From NCBI GenBank assembly GCA_028709215.1, contig JAQVXI010000015.1, positions 1 to 49,862 of the forward strand: a stretch of DNA of 49,862 bases. Direction: 5' to 3'. How positions within the stretch are numbered: the first letter of the stretch is position 1; the number at the start of each line of letters is the position of its first letter. The translations under genes were made by a program, and so were the position numbers. This DNA is from Bacteroidales bacterium. GTDB taxonomy: Bacteria; Bacteroidota; Bacteroidia; Bacteroidales; UBA1402. Positions 1-11,400 of this stretch are shown here, piece after piece. Below the pieces are notes generated by a model. It did not search any database. It worked only from the letters and a program-made list of their open reading frames with translations, and had not been told where the DNA came from.

Positions 1-10
1 GATTGAAAGA

Positions 11-3000
11 TTACAAACCTATTTTTACCCCTAAAAACAACGCCTTTGGTTGTGGAGCGATCATCGCATCCACGCCGTAATACAACGGGTTCTCGCTTTG
101 ACTGAATTCCGGATCCAATCCTTTATAACCCGTAAAGGTCAACAGATTCTCCCCGGTAACAAACAATTTCAGACTTCTTGCAAGTGCATACTTTTGCGGA
201 ACGTTGTACGAAAAGCTGAGCGTTTTCAGGCGCACATACGAACCATCTTCAATCCAACGATCCGAAAAACGTGCATTTCCCATCGGATCCCCCCAGGTAG
301 CCTTGGGCAACGATGCATGCTGACCATCGACTCTCCAACGGTTCATCACAGAAATCGCCTGATTGTCGAAGCCGGACATAGACTCCAGAACGGATCTGGA
401 ATAATTGAAGACATCGCCACCCAGCGAATACGTCCATTTCATCTCCATTTGAAACGCCTTCCATGACAACGTATTGAACCAAGCACCGAATACATCCGGA
501 TTGGGATCACCAATCACAACACGATCCGCCGCGGTGATTTCTTTTTCTCCGGTTACGTCCACAAAACGAACATCACCCGCAGCAAAGTCGCTTCGAACGA
601 CACCATCCAATTTGTACAAACCGGCCGCATCGGCTTCGGCTTGTGTAGAAAAGATTCCATCCGTTTTATATCCGTAAAAAACGCCAATGGGTTGTCCAAC
701 TTTCGTTTGAACCAACGCTCCGTTAATCTCTGTTTCCAAGGTTCCACAATCCAAACGAGTCACCTCGTTTCGATACGTAGACAACGTCAGTCCCATATCC
801 CATTTCAACTCCTGATTCAGTATTCTACCCTGTAGTGTTAGATCAATCCCGGTATTTTTCATCGCTCCACCATTGGAAAGATAAAAATCAAATCCGGAAA
901 AATCGGGGGCCTCCGAAAGCGTCAACATATCCCGAACATTCTTCTGATAGGCATTCAACGACACATTCAGTCGCTCATTCAACAGGCTGGCTTGAAGACC
1001 GGTCGACAGGGATTGAATGTATTCCGGTTTAATATCTGCGTTGGGTATTCCGCCCAAAACCAAACCATTGTATCCGAGTAGGTTCTGATTGATATAGAAG
1101 GTACGATTGCTATAATTTCCAATGTTGTCGTTACCCGAAGTATTGAACGAAACGTTCCATTTGAGTCGATCCATCCAATGTACATCTTCCATAAAGGATT
1201 CTGTATGCAACAACCAAGCAGCAGCCACCGAAGGGTATACGGTCATGCCATCGTATCGAGAAGATAGATCGGACCCAATTGAAGCATTCAATAGAATCCG
1301 GTTGTTCCACAAATAATCGGCATTCCCATAAATGGAAACCCATCGCTCATGTCCCAGGGATCCACCCATTTTTCTCAACGTATTATCCCCATAACCAATG
1401 GCCTTAAAATCATCACTGCTTGAATTATAAGACAGGCCATAGTCATTTTCTGACTTAACATCCTGAAAACGTGCTCCCAACAATGCCTGCAAACGATTCC
1501 CTACACCGTATATTTTCTCATATCGGGCGAAAACATCACCGTACAAAGAGAACCAACGTTCTACGCGGTGTTTGGCCTCGTTGGTAATGACTGCATTGGA
1601 GAGTGTATCGTGAGCAATCCCCAAAGCAGGAATAAAAATTCGTTCCCGATCTTTGTTGAAATGCAAGCCAAACAATCCGGTCAATCCCCAGTTCTTGTTG
1701 AACGTGTAAGCCAACTTGATATTGGCCAGAAAACGATAATTTCCGTTTTTCAACATCATATCGTTGTTTAAAGCCTCCACATTACTCACCCCAAACAAGT
1801 CATCGTCTTCCAAATTTGGAGAAACGTTTCCCTGATAATCGTATTTATAGGCCGCCATAAAAGGAGCCTTGATCATGCTATTGTACAACAAATTGCTGGA
1901 AGTGCCGGCTCCTTCGTTTTGCAAATCCCGGTTCCCATAAGAAAAACTCATATTGGTTGAAGCCTCCAACTTTTTACTTACATGAATGTCCGAGTTGAAA
2001 CGTACATTAAAACGATCATAGGCCGTGTTTTTTAAGACACCTTCCTGGTTGAGGTATCCCAGCGATAAGGCATACAAGGCTGTTTCATCTCCACCCTTAA
2101 TGTTTACATTGTAGTTTTGACTCCATGCCATCTGATAGGCCGAGTTCTGCCAGTCGGTATTATTGGCATACCTCCAATAATCCAGGTTGCCACTATAACG
2201 GCCATATTGATCCGCAACCGGAACATCCTGATTAAAGTAGGGAAGTGCTTCGATTTCTGTGTTGGTTAAACCGGAGGTTTTCAACAAATCACCTAAGTAC
2301 GTACGGTATTGATTGGCGTTCATCAAAGGAATACGGCTTTGCGTAAAAGACATTCCTGCATGCACATGGGCTTCAATTTGCGTTGCTGCATCCTTGGCAC
2401 GTATGGTTTGAATGAAGATAACCCCATTTGCACCCTTTCCTCCATAAATACCGGTACCGTCTTTCATGATCGAAATGCTCTCAATATCCTTCACCTCAAT
2501 CGAGGACATCGGATTTGTTTGATAATTCTCGATCAGTGACTCAAACCCCGAATTCTCGTAGGGCACACCATCCAACACAATCAAGGGTTGATTGCCGGCC
2601 ATTAGAGAATTGAATCCTTGTAGATACATATTGGCGCCGCTTCCCGGTTGTCCGGAGCGATAAACGGTATTTAAACCACTGACCGTACCCTGGAACACTC
2701 CATCCGGGCTGCTGGCCACCGAAGAAGACAAATCGGTTTCAATCACCTCATTGGTATTGGTCAATTCACTTTCCTTTTTGACCATCCAAGGCGTTACTAT
2801 ACTTTTTTCGCGACCGGAAAAACCTTCCTCAAACAATTCTACGGAAAGCACCCGTGACTTTGAAACAAAAAAACGTTTGGAAGCATAACCGGGCATCTCA
2901 ACGGCAATGGTATACACCGTATGTTTCCGGACATCCTCGACTGGAATTTTCACCAGAAATGTTCCCTGATCTCCGGTCATTACAGGTCGCCCCTTTTCCG

Positions 3001-3172
3001 GTAGCAATCGGGCACCGGCCAGTAAACCACCGGTTGATGCATTCACGACCGTCCCCTCAATGCGCAACGTATCCGTATCTTGAGCCTGTACTCCGGAGAG
3101 GCTGCCACATGATAGCAATACCCCCATTAATAATCTTGTGATTCTCATCCTATATCGGTTATTAGCATTCAT
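11..3172 (-). CDS. SusC/RagA-family TonB-linked outer membrane protein (second SusC of the locus)
   Basis: This is a 1053-residue TonB-dependent outer membrane importer of the SusC/RagA type. An N-terminal signal peptide ends near VQAQ (residue 31). It is followed by a carboxypeptidase-regulatory-like beta-sandwich (about 36-110), a plug domain, and a long 22-strand-type barrel ending in the aromatic sequence FLGVKIGL. The plug carries a divergent form of the SusC signature (GIYGGKGANGVIFIQT, near residue 240). The first Met is used here; Met9 is an alternative start that fits the signal peptide equally well. It is the last complete gene of the FAS1-SusCD operon, 6 bases downstream of a FAS1 lipoprotein gene. 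SusC proteins normally work with a SusD lid lipoprotein; the partner should lie beyond the left edge. The substrate cannot be read from the sequence. The family call is very secure. Confidence 0.95.
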   Translation of the reverse strand: MNANNRYRMRITRLLMGVLLSCGSLSGVQAQDTDTLRIEGTVVNASTGGLLAGARLLPEKGRPVMTGDQGTFLVKIPVEDVRKHTVYTIAVEMPGYASKRFFVSKSRVLSVELFEEGFSGREKSIVTPWMVKKESELTNTNEVIETDLSSSVASSPDGVFQGTVSGLNTVYRSGQPGSGANMYLQGFNSLMAGNQPLIVLDGVPYENSGFESLIENYQTNPMSSIEVKDIESISIMKDGTGIYGGKGANGVIFIQTIRAKDAATQIEAHVHAGMSFTQSRIPLMNANQYRTYLGDLLKTSGLTNTEIEALPYFNQDVPVADQYGRYSGNLDYWRYANNTDWQNSAYQMAWSQNYNVNIKGGDETALYALSLGYLNQEGVLKNTAYDRFNVRFNSDIHVSKKLEASTNMSFSYGNRDLQNEGAGTSSNLLYNSMIKAPFMAAYKYDYQGNVSPNLEDDDLFGVSNVEALNNDMMLKNGNYRFLANIKLAYTFNKNWGLTGLFGLHFNKDRERIFIPALGIAHDTLSNAVITNEAKHRVERWFSLYGDVFARYEKIYGVGNRLQALLGARFQDVKSENDYGLSYNSSSDDFKAIGYGDNTLRKMGGSLGHERWVSIYGNADYLWNNRILLNASIGSDLSSRYDGMTVYPSVAAAWLLHTESFMEDVHWMDRLKWNVSFNTSGNDNIGNYSNRTFYINQNLLGYNGLVLGGIPNADIKPEYIQSLSTGLQASLLNERLNVSLNAYQKNVRDMLTLSEAPDFSGFDFYLSNGGAMKNTGIDLTLQGRILNQELKWDMGLTLSTYRNEVTRLDCGTLETEINGALVQTKVGQPIGVFYGYKTDGIFSTQAEADAAGLYKLDGVVRSDFAAGDVRFVDVTGEKEITAADRVVIGDPNPDVFGAWFNTLSWKAFQMEMKWTYSLGGDVFNYSRSVLESMSGFDNQAISVMNRWRVDGQHASLPKATWGDPMGNARFSDRWIEDGSYVRLKTLSFSYNVPQKYALARSLKLFVTGENLLTFTGYKGLDPEFSQSENPLYYGVDAMIAPQPKALFLGVKIGL

Positions 3173-3178
3173 ACTTAC

Positions 3179-4852
3179 TTATTTTTCGGGATCAATCACC
3201 GGTACCAAACGCAGGTAATCCAAGAAAAGAGAACCTCCACGATCATTGGTCGCAAACACATTGTTTGCCACCCAAAGGTTGGATGTTCCATAGGAAATAC
3301 TCGAAAGTCTGTTCACATCGTAATCCGGATGTGCCAGCAACGAATCTTTTGCTACGCGCAAGGCTGTACCTGTCGTGGACCACATACCCAGTCTGGTTTC
3401 CTGCATAATTCCGGCCGTGCTTTGTCCGACATAAATCAATGTATCGGAGAAGTTGTTGCTAACCGATCCACCGGAAGACCATCGAAGTGCAGGTGCGCCG
3501 GGGTTGGAAAAGAACAATTTCTGCGGAACCACCACGGTATCCTCAATATGACTTGCCAAATCGTCGTAAGACATCCAATACACTTCGTATTCAATGGAGT
3601 TTAACACCGGTCTATAGGCTAAATAGGAGTTAATCACATTGGAATAAAAAGACGTAGATTGAGACGATAACGCAAACCGGCCTTCGGAATCCCGACCGGA
3701 AAGCACCACATCAAAATTGCTGCTTGCCCAATCTTTGAATCGGGTTGAGATGATGGTGGAGGCCACATTGCTGGAAACAAAGTCTTCTCCCTCAATAAAA
3801 ATCTCCTTGATCTTATTCTGATACATCTTCACGTCCACATCAAAAAGCTGATACACCCACCCGTTGGAGGCCTTGTAGGTCACATCCAAGGCATCCATTG
3901 GGATGGTAACTTTTACGCCATCCACAGACATCGCAATCGAATTGTGCTGCAACTGAACGGGGAGTAAAATCATGTCTCGAGTAATTTCAGCAGTAACGTA
4001 ATGCAACGTTGAATCCGGCTGCTCGACAATCTCCTTAAACGTTCCTTCTGAGTTGACCGTCACGATGGTGTTACGAATGGTAAAATAAGGGGCATATTTT
4101 TCGACCAGTTGATCAAAAAGTTCTTGCTGCAGCAAAACAAATGCAAACGTAGAATCTTCGTTGTTGATGGGATACTGTTCCAACCAAGGGTTGGATTCGA
4201 TCCATGCGGTATCGTAAACAGGTCTACCCTTTTCATCGCGATACAACAAATAGCTGTTTTCTTCATCCATTACACGGACCAATTGTTTATGAAGAAACTG
4301 AACCTGAGGATACGCCTCATACGTGGCCTGATTGATGTACTCCCAAATATTCAACCGAGGGATGGGCAAACCCGAAACAATGTGCACGACACCATTCCCG
4401 GCAAGAAGGTTTGCTTTCACAACCGCATAGCCATCGAAGCGATTTCCTTCCAACGCAATGTTCTTCTTATTGATCATCTGAGCAAACGGTTCCGTAAAAA
4501 CGGAACTTGTTTGCGTGATGGATTGTTTGCAAATCACGTTTTGCAGAAAATCAGACAGTTTGATCACATCTGCCGTATCCACCAACAGCTGATCTCCGGA
4601 AACCAGCGACTCATTGCTGGGCGCAAATACCGTAAACGCCTGGCCTGAAGTCAACAACTTATCGTAACCCGCTTTTTCCAACAGTTCTACAAACAAAGAC
4701 AACTCCTTCTGTGAACGCAGCACCTGCATCACATCCTGCTCTGTTCGATTCTCGGATTCTTCGACAACATCCGACCAAGGATCACAGCCTGTCAAGAGCG
4801 AACACGTCAAGCCCAATAACAACAACGACCATTTATTCATCATGTGCTTCAT
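3179..4852 (-). CDS. Fasciclin (FAS1) domain lipoprotein, 557 aa
   Basis: This is an exported lipoprotein: a hydrophobic signal segment ends in the lipobox LLTGC, followed by DPW. A FAS1 domain covers roughly residues 35-165. It shows the H1-like segment FTVFAPSNESL and the H2-like GNGVVHIVSGLPIP. A second, more degenerate FAS1-like segment follows (about 175-350). The last ~200 residues look beta-rich and end in SLFLDYLRLVPVID, resembling the ending of the neighbouring 623-aa protein (DMIQFIPVDD). FAS1 domains are extracellular adhesion or ligand-binding folds. Next to SusC/SusD, this protein is likely a surface-exposed accessory binding protein of the transporter. The gene lies between another FAS1 gene (21-base gap) and a SusC gene (6-base gap), clearly in one operon. 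The ligand is unknown. Confidence 0.85.
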   Translation of the reverse strand: MKHMMNKWSLLLLGLTCSLLTGCDPWSDVVEESENRTEQDVMQVLRSQKELSLFVELLEKAGYDKLLTSGQAFTVFAPSNESLVSGDQLLVDTADVIKLSDFLQNVICKQSITQTSSVFTEPFAQMINKKNIALEGNRFDGYAVVKANLLAGNGVVHIVSGLPIPRLNIWEYINQATYEAYPQVQFLHKQLVRVMDEENSYLLYRDEKGRPVYDTAWIESNPWLEQYPINNEDSTFAFVLLQQELFDQLVEKYAPYFTIRNTIVTVNSEGTFKEIVEQPDSTLHYVTAEITRDMILLPVQLQHNSIAMSVDGVKVTIPMDALDVTYKASNGWVYQLFDVDVKMYQNKIKEIFIEGEDFVSSNVASTIISTRFKDWASSNFDVVLSGRDSEGRFALSSQSTSFYSNVINSYLAYRPVLNSIEYEVYWMSYDDLASHIEDTVVVPQKLFFSNPGAPALRWSSGGSVSNNFSDTLIYVGQSTAGIMQETRLGMWSTTGTALRVAKDSLLAHPDYDVNRLSSISYGTSNLWVANNVFATNDRGGSLFLDYLRLVPVIDPEK

Positions 4853-4873
4853 ATATCATACATTTTTTATTCA

Positions 4874-6745
4874 TTAAGGTCTTTCACACGTATCCGCCAT
4901 ATAATTGGAGGCAACACGTACATTATACGGCCAGATCTCACAGTCCGGAGTGTCCGGATAGATCCACTTACCGCGAATATCCACTTTGGGCCAAATCTGA
5001 TCATCGTCCACCGGTATAAACTGAATCATGTCCCAGGATGTTTCTCCGGAACGTCCGGTCAAACATTCAAATCGAAGCGTATGTCTTCCCGTCGACTCGA
5101 CGACAATGGTACCCAACAAGCGACTGCACTTGACCGACTCCTGAAATTTTGCCACATACTGCTTTTGTCCAGTCAACAACGCTTCTTCCTCGGTCATTCC
5201 GGTTAAACTGGTAGTGGATGTATTCGAATACGGTTTAAAGACATAGGCACCCAAGTCAAACACATACGGAAGCACCTGATCGTCTTTTCCTTCCTGACGG
5301 AAAATGGAACGGAACGTGGTGGTTTGTTCTCTTCGCCAGCACAACCAGACTTTATATTTTCCCTCGACCAACATGGGAAGCGTAAATTCAAACCATGAAT
5401 TCAGATTGGGAGAGAAACGGAATCGCATGTAGTCTCCATAAATATGTTGATTCTTGGTATCGAATGAGGTACTGGTTGCTGCACTACTACAATAATAGGT
5501 GATCGCTCCGGTAAGTGATCCTCCCCATTTTATTTCCGACAAATCTCCCGGATTGTATTGTGCGGTTGCACTTGGTTTACGAAAATCTTTCAAAGCCAGA
5601 TTTTCCGGTTGTTCCGCCAAATCCCAATACACACGGAAAGCAGAGCGATTCTTAATTTCTATCTGTCCACCAATATAATGTACGACACCATCGGAACAAG
5701 AAAGATCGGAATAATCGCTCTTACGATTCAATGTGACCCCCGGTTCAATGCTCGCACCCAGTTCAAAATAATTCACCAAAAGTGTTTCCCCTTTTAGCTT
5801 GAACGACAGCACCTGATTCTTTACCGTAGATTCGGAAGAAGACATGTATAACAAATCCGAAACGTAACGAATAGAAGGCAACAAGTGATAATCCACATAT
5901 TGATTCAACAGGGTCGTATCACTTTTAACATCTTGTTGATTGTCTCTCAAACGAATCAACAGCTTGGATTGAATGGAATCCATATGTCCTCCTTCAATCA
6001 TCTCTTGTGTAATTCCCAATTTCATATCGATGTAGCTTTGATTGTCTTGAACCAAGGCTGTCAACGTTGCACCGGATCGATCGGGATGTGCCACAAGACT
6101 ATCGGGTGAAAAATTACTATAGGTCAACATCAAGTGTTTGAAAATGGAAAACGTTGAATCCGGAAAGGATTCGATGGTCTGCATCACCGATCGGGTCGGA
6201 GCTTCCAATACCTGATCGATCACGTGCACAACACCGTTTTTACACGAAACGTTGGTCTCAGTCAATTTACCGCTGCGGTTCAGTACGTACCAAGTAGAAA
6301 AATCGGCATCTACCTCAACACGACTGGTTAAATACTTACCGGAAATGGTTGGTGCCGGCAATCGTCCGTCGACCATGTCTTCGGTTTTGATGGAGTCCCG
6401 GATCACATGGTAGCGCAGTAACTCATCTGCTTCCGCAGAAGACAGTTGGGTTACGTCTGTTTTTCCTTTGCTCTGCAGAAAAGCTTGCATGGCTGCATCG
6501 TTGGGTGCAAATAAGGTATAACTTCCGTAACCGTGGAGCATGCCGTCCATGGTGCTAATTTCAACCAGATTGGCTATTGTAGACAACTCCGAGTTGGCTC
6601 GAAGATATTCGTCGATCAGCAACGACTCGGATACACGATAATTCTGATCCGGATCCATATCGGAAATACAGGATGTCATGCCCAATACACCCATGAGGAG
6701 TAAAAGACCAAACAAGGCTTTTTTGATATCCATACGTGTTTTCAT
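4874..6745 (-). CDS. Fasciclin (FAS1) domain lipoprotein with C-terminal beta-sandwich-like module, 623 aa
   Basis: The signal peptide ends in the lipobox GMTSC, predicting a lipoprotein. A clear FAS1 domain lies at about residues 40-180 (YTLFAPNDAAMQAFL and NGVVHVIDQVLEAP). A second, degenerate FAS1 domain covers about 185-370 and ends in DGVVHYIGGQIEI. The C-terminal 250 residues form a different module with segments such as FEFTLPMLVEGKYKVWLCW and RHTLRFECL and the ending DMIQFIPVD. That pattern recalls ligand-binding jelly-roll domains of the CBM6 kind, which is inference only. Met5 is an alternative start. The gene is 7 bases downstream of the SusD gene in the transcript, the usual position of a surface glycan-binding protein in a polysaccharide utilization locus. 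By position it may do an analogous job for an unknown ligand. Confidence 0.85.
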   Translation of the reverse strand: MKTRMDIKKALFGLLLLMGVLGMTSCISDMDPDQNYRVSESLLIDEYLRANSELSTIANLVEISTMDGMLHGYGSYTLFAPNDAAMQAFLQSKGKTDVTQLSSAEADELLRYHVIRDSIKTEDMVDGRLPAPTISGKYLTSRVEVDADFSTWYVLNRSGKLTETNVSCKNGVVHVIDQVLEAPTRSVMQTIESFPDSTFSIFKHLMLTYSNFSPDSLVAHPDRSGATLTALVQDNQSYIDMKLGITQEMIEGGHMDSIQSKLLIRLRDNQQDVKSDTTLLNQYVDYHLLPSIRYVSDLLYMSSSESTVKNQVLSFKLKGETLLVNYFELGASIEPGVTLNRKSDYSDLSCSDGVVHYIGGQIEIKNRSAFRVYWDLAEQPENLALKDFRKPSATAQYNPGDLSEIKWGGSLTGAITYYCSSAATSTSFDTKNQHIYGDYMRFRFSPNLNSWFEFTLPMLVEGKYKVWLCWRREQTTTFRSIFRQEGKDDQVLPYVFDLGAYVFKPYSNTSTTSLTGMTEEEALLTGQKQYVAKFQESVKCSRLLGTIVVESTGRHTLRFECLTGRSGETSWDMIQFIPVDDDQIWPKVDIRGKWIYPDTPDCEIWPYNVRVASNYMADTCERP

Positions 6746-6752
6746 ACTTCAA

Positions 6753-8402
6753 TTATTGATAAAATGGATTCTGGATTAATTTCTTATTTGCCCGGATTTC
6801 ACTTTCATTGATGGGCAGATAATGAAAATCCTTATTTTGATACTTAGCCTGGAGGTTTGCAACCTTATCGGCAGCCGCACCATAAATGGAAATATCCAAC
6901 AAATACTGAAGGTTTTCTCCTTCGTAACCGTTTCGTTTGGCATGTCGAAGTGCATCAAACCATCGTTTACCCTCGTACAGAAATTCCCGAACACGTTCTT
7001 GGTAGATAAATTTTTCCATCACCGAAGGAGCAATATCCTGCGCAGAGGTACTACCATAAAGCAGATCGGTGGTTTCCGTCGCATTGGCACGAAAACGTAC
7101 TTGCTTGATCAAATCCCAAGCCTCTTCCAATTTTTCGACTTTCTCCGTCAATGCCTGCGCAGAAGTGTCGGCCTCCAATGCCTTTGCCTGTTGATTTAAC
7201 GCTTCCGCTTTCATCAACATCACATCCGATAAGCGATACACAAGAAAATTGGACGTCATATCCTCTCTTGGACGTATGTTGGACAAAGCAGCACCCTCAC
7301 GAGCCAATCCAACATGTTTCCATATTAAATTGGATTTATAAGAATACCCCTCACCTCTCAAATCATACCAAGAATTATCCACTTCAGAAGGCAACAAATA
7401 AATATCATTCAACGCATCCATGCGGGCATAAAAGGCACCACTGGAATGAAACAGGGAATAAAAATCTTCGTTGTAGTAATCATCCTCCCGTTGAATCTCA
7501 AAAATACTTTCCTCACAATTTCCGTCCACATACAACTTCTGAAACCACAAGTTGGCTTCACTTTCAAAAACATTGTAGATGGTATCCGTTTGGCCGGTCA
7601 GCGAATTAATCACTTCTACTTCCCGTAGATGACTTCCATCACCATATAAAAGATTGTATTGATTGGAGTTCATCACAATGTTTGCATTGCGCACACAACC
7701 TTCGTAATCTTCCTTCCACAGGTAGATGTCAGCAAGCAACGCACTGGCCGCATAGGAGGTAAAACGCCCTTTGTTTACACGTACATCATCACTCAAGCGA
7801 CCGGCCATTTTAGGGATGGCCAATTCCAGTGAATGTACCAACGAGTCCAGAATAACGGAGCCATCGGTTTTTGGCAATTGCAAGTTTTGGTCGTCTTTAT
7901 AAACACCGGTAGAAGTATAGGGTACATCCCGGAACGTGCGCACCAGATAAAAATACATCAGACTGCGCAAGGCAACGGCCTCCGCACAGTATTGATCGTA
8001 CATGGCTTGTGTAAAAGACTCATCCTGCTGCAACGCTTTATCAGAAAAAGCAATCAAAGAGTTGCATTGATTGATGACCTTGTAGAATCCGGCCCAGGAA
8101 GTTACATTATTGGTCGAAGTAATGTCCCCATCCATGATTGCCTGATAGTTGCTTGGGATGTTGTTTGGCATGATCGTCTCACCCCTCAATTCGCCCCATA
8201 AAAACATTTTTTCCGGCATTCCATCTTCAATCATCGCGGAATAGCAACCGATCAACCAGGCATACACTTCTTCTTTGGTTTTCCAGTATTCTTCACGAAC
8301 GACCCCATCCTCGGGTGCTGTATTCAACCAATCGTTGCACGAGGCAAAGACCGGGACCAACAGTGCAAACAATACTATTTTTGCTATGTATTTCATATTC
8401 AA
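6753..8402 (-). CDS. SusD/RagB-family nutrient-binding outer membrane lipoprotein
   Basis: This 549-residue lipoprotein has the signal peptide lipobox VFASC followed by NDWLNTAPED, a typical SusD N-terminus. The body matches SusD: N-terminal TPR-like helices (EEVYAWLIGCYSAM, EAVALRSLMYFYLVRTFRDVPY) and the conserved C-terminal signature YQERVREFLYEGKRWFDALR, followed by a terminal LPINESEIRANKKLIQNPFY. SusD proteins sit as a lid on the extracellular face of their SusC channel and deliver ligand. The partner is the SusC gene 12 bases upstream in the transcript. The N-terminus also reads MNMK, so the start may be Met1 or Met3. Family assignment is secure; specificity is unknown. Confidence 0.95.
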   Translation of the reverse strand: MNMKYIAKIVLFALLVPVFASCNDWLNTAPEDGVVREEYWKTKEEVYAWLIGCYSAMIEDGMPEKMFLWGELRGETIMPNNIPSNYQAIMDGDITSTNNVTSWAGFYKVINQCNSLIAFSDKALQQDESFTQAMYDQYCAEAVALRSLMYFYLVRTFRDVPYTSTGVYKDDQNLQLPKTDGSVILDSLVHSLELAIPKMAGRLSDDVRVNKGRFTSYAASALLADIYLWKEDYEGCVRNANIVMNSNQYNLLYGDGSHLREVEVINSLTGQTDTIYNVFESEANLWFQKLYVDGNCEESIFEIQREDDYYNEDFYSLFHSSGAFYARMDALNDIYLLPSEVDNSWYDLRGEGYSYKSNLIWKHVGLAREGAALSNIRPREDMTSNFLVYRLSDVMLMKAEALNQQAKALEADTSAQALTEKVEKLEEAWDLIKQVRFRANATETTDLLYGSTSAQDIAPSVMEKFIYQERVREFLYEGKRWFDALRHAKRNGYEGENLQYLLDISIYGAAADKVANLQAKYQNKDFHYLPINESEIRANKKLIQNPFYQ

Positions 8403-8414
8403 TTTGATTTTCGG

Positions 8415-11400
8415 TTAGAATTGTACAGTTACACCTAAATTGTAATCCTTCTGTCGTGGAGCCAACGCACCATCTCGTCCAATGCTTAGGCCACCAATAC
8501 TTACCTCCGGATCCTGTCCCGAATAATTGGTCCAAACAAATAGGTTCTGAGCTGTAAACCACATGGACAAGCCATTTAAATGATACGCTCTCAACTTATC
8601 CGGATTGAATGAATACTTTAGCGTCAGACTTCTAAAACGGATAAAAGAGCCGTCTTCAACAAATCGATCACTACCCAGCCAGTTGTAACCGGTACCGTGC
8701 AAGGCACGGGGCAACAAATCCTTGGGTGCAGCCTGAACTTCTTCAGCCGTTTCATAACTGTGTCTGAATCGTCTCAAAACAGCTGTACTTTGATTGTTGT
8801 AATTGTACATGCTTTCCATCGACATTTTTGCTCCATTGATGACATCATTCCCATAACGGAAATTAAAGTGTGCAGACAACGTCCAACGACGCTTCCACGT
8901 CACCGAAGGACCAAACCCTCCAAAGAAATCAGGATTCGCATCACCAATATAGACAATATCCTGCTCATCGATGCTACCGTCGTTGTTGATGTCCTCATAA
9001 CGGGCATCACCGGCTTCAAACTGATACTCGGTCGCTGTTCCAGCTCCAAACTTCATATACAACGGTACATATTGATTGTTTTCATCGTATGTATAAATTG
9101 CATTCCCACTCTTATCGGTGGCAATGGTTTGTTCCTCATTCAAGTAAACACCTTTGTAACGGTATCCATAGAAAGAACCCAAGGGTTGATCCATGATGTA
9201 ACGGGTCAGATAGCTTCCATTGGCATTCCAATTGCCACTTTCCGTCGAAATGTATTCAGACAATTCTCGAATAAAATTTTCAGAACGCGAGACATTAAAA
9301 TTAAAATTGACGGTCCAATCCTTGCTGCGGACCGGTGTGGTCTGCACATTCAATTCCCAACCGATGTTGTCCATTTTACCCACGTTCATTGATCCGACAC
9401 TACCGAATCCAGAGGAAGAAGGCAATGTTAAGTTATTAAACAACAAATCATTGGTACTCTTCAAATAGTAATCATAATCTACGTTGATGCGACCGCTAAA
9501 CAAAATCAGATTTCCTGCAATGTTTGCTTGTGTAGAACGTTCCCAACGCAGATTGGACAGCTGCATGTTGCTGGCAGACGTTCCGCTTGTACCCAAATAG
9601 GCATAACCATACGTACTGTATCGACTGTATTGCAGATAACTGGCATTGGGCTCATTCCCATTGATCCCATAACTAGCACGCACACTCAAATCGGTCAACC
9701 ACTTTGATGTACCCCGTAAAAAGGGTTCACTGGATGCTCTCCAACGTGCTGAGATGGATGGAAAATCCCCGAATCGATAGTTGTCTCCAAATTTAGAACT
9801 ACCATCCCGTCGCAACGTTCCATTTATGAAATAGCGATCAAACATCCCGTACTGGAACTGGGTAAAAACGGCCATGTTTCGGTATTGAGAAGAACCACTG
9901 CTAATGGAAGAACTCGAACTGTTGGACAAATACCCACTGATCGGATCCTGTAAAAAGGAAGAGGCTGAACTGGATGTTGCGGCAGAATAGGAACGCCCTT
10001 CGGATGAATACGTATTTGTACCCAACAAAACCTGTAACGTATAATCCTCTCCCAACTTGGGTTGCCACAACAGTTTGTTGTAGGTCTGCGTAGAAAAGCT
10101 TTCCGAATCCGACTCATCCGATTTGTTCACATAAATGGAGGCCAAATCCAGACCCGTCGCTACACGCGGCAAAAATGAGTTGTTCTTATTATTCCCAACA
10201 CTAAAACTGACATCCAAGACATACCTCCACGTAGGAGAAATGCGGTATTGAACCTGCAACTTCGGTATAATTTTTTCACTCAGAATACGATACTGTCCTT
10301 CTTTTGCCAAGGCAACCGGATTGTAATTTCCCGAATACGTTCCTTGCTGATTGGTTTGCGGCGTAAAATAAACGGATGTCGGCAAACCGGTTTCGGTAAA
10401 TTCAAACACACTCTGGTTGGGCATTTTTGTGTACGACCGGCTTCGAATGGATGTCACATAGTTGCGGTGATTGTCACCATGGGTATACGAAACGTCCGCA
10501 GAGAACCTCAATTTATCGGAAACGTTGTAGTCAATATTCATACGCGTGCTGATGCGGGAATAATCCGTTCCGATCGTCGTTCCCTCTTGATTCCAATAAC
10601 CGGCAGAAAAACGATATCGAACCTTTGAGGTCCCTCCGGATATGGAGACAGAATGGTCATTGGTTTTCCCTATCTGTGTGATTTCCTTAATCCAATTGGT
10701 ATTCTGTCCGTAGTTGTAATAATAGTATGGGTTGTTCGTATCATAGGCGAATTCCGGATTGGTGGTCATATCCATCTGAATACCGGCATTCAATTGTTGT
10801 TCGATAATCAACGTCGTATATTGATCCCCTGTCAACATGGGTAGCGGATCCGGTTGTTTCGCAAAGTTCCCCTTATAGGTATACGATACGCGTGGAGGTC
10901 CTACATTCCCACGCTTAGTCGTAATTTGTAACACACCATTTGCGGCTTTGGAACCGTAAATGGCTGTAGCGGCAGCATCTTTCAAAACCGATATCTCAGC
11001 AATATCCTCGGTCGCAATATTTAACAACTGAGAGTACTCCTGTTCCGTTGCATTGGCAAAGTCAAAATCTCCAATGGTCGTTTCGTAGATCACTCCGTCC
11101 ACAACAACCAACGGTTCAGAAGAACCATTAATAGAGGTTGTCCCACGGATACGAATCGACATCCCCGCTCCCGGGTCACCCGAACTTGCAACCACGTCAA
11201 CCCCAGCCATACGTCCCTGAATGGCATCATCGATGGATGCAGCAGACAGTTCTGCGATCTCTTTTGTATCCAGGCGAACCATAGAGGAAGTTAACTCACG
11301 CTCAGGAATATTCATCATTCCCGCCGTCACTACGCGACTGGCAGTAACCACCGCATCCTGTAAGGCTATGGTCTCTTCATCCAGATAAATATCCACCACA

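Noticed and set aside
8697-9392. Long open frame on the plus strand (231 codons) opposite the first SusC gene
   Set aside because: It is antisense to a well-supported SusC coding sequence, has no recognisable domain, signal or promoter, and mirrors the codon pattern of the real gene.
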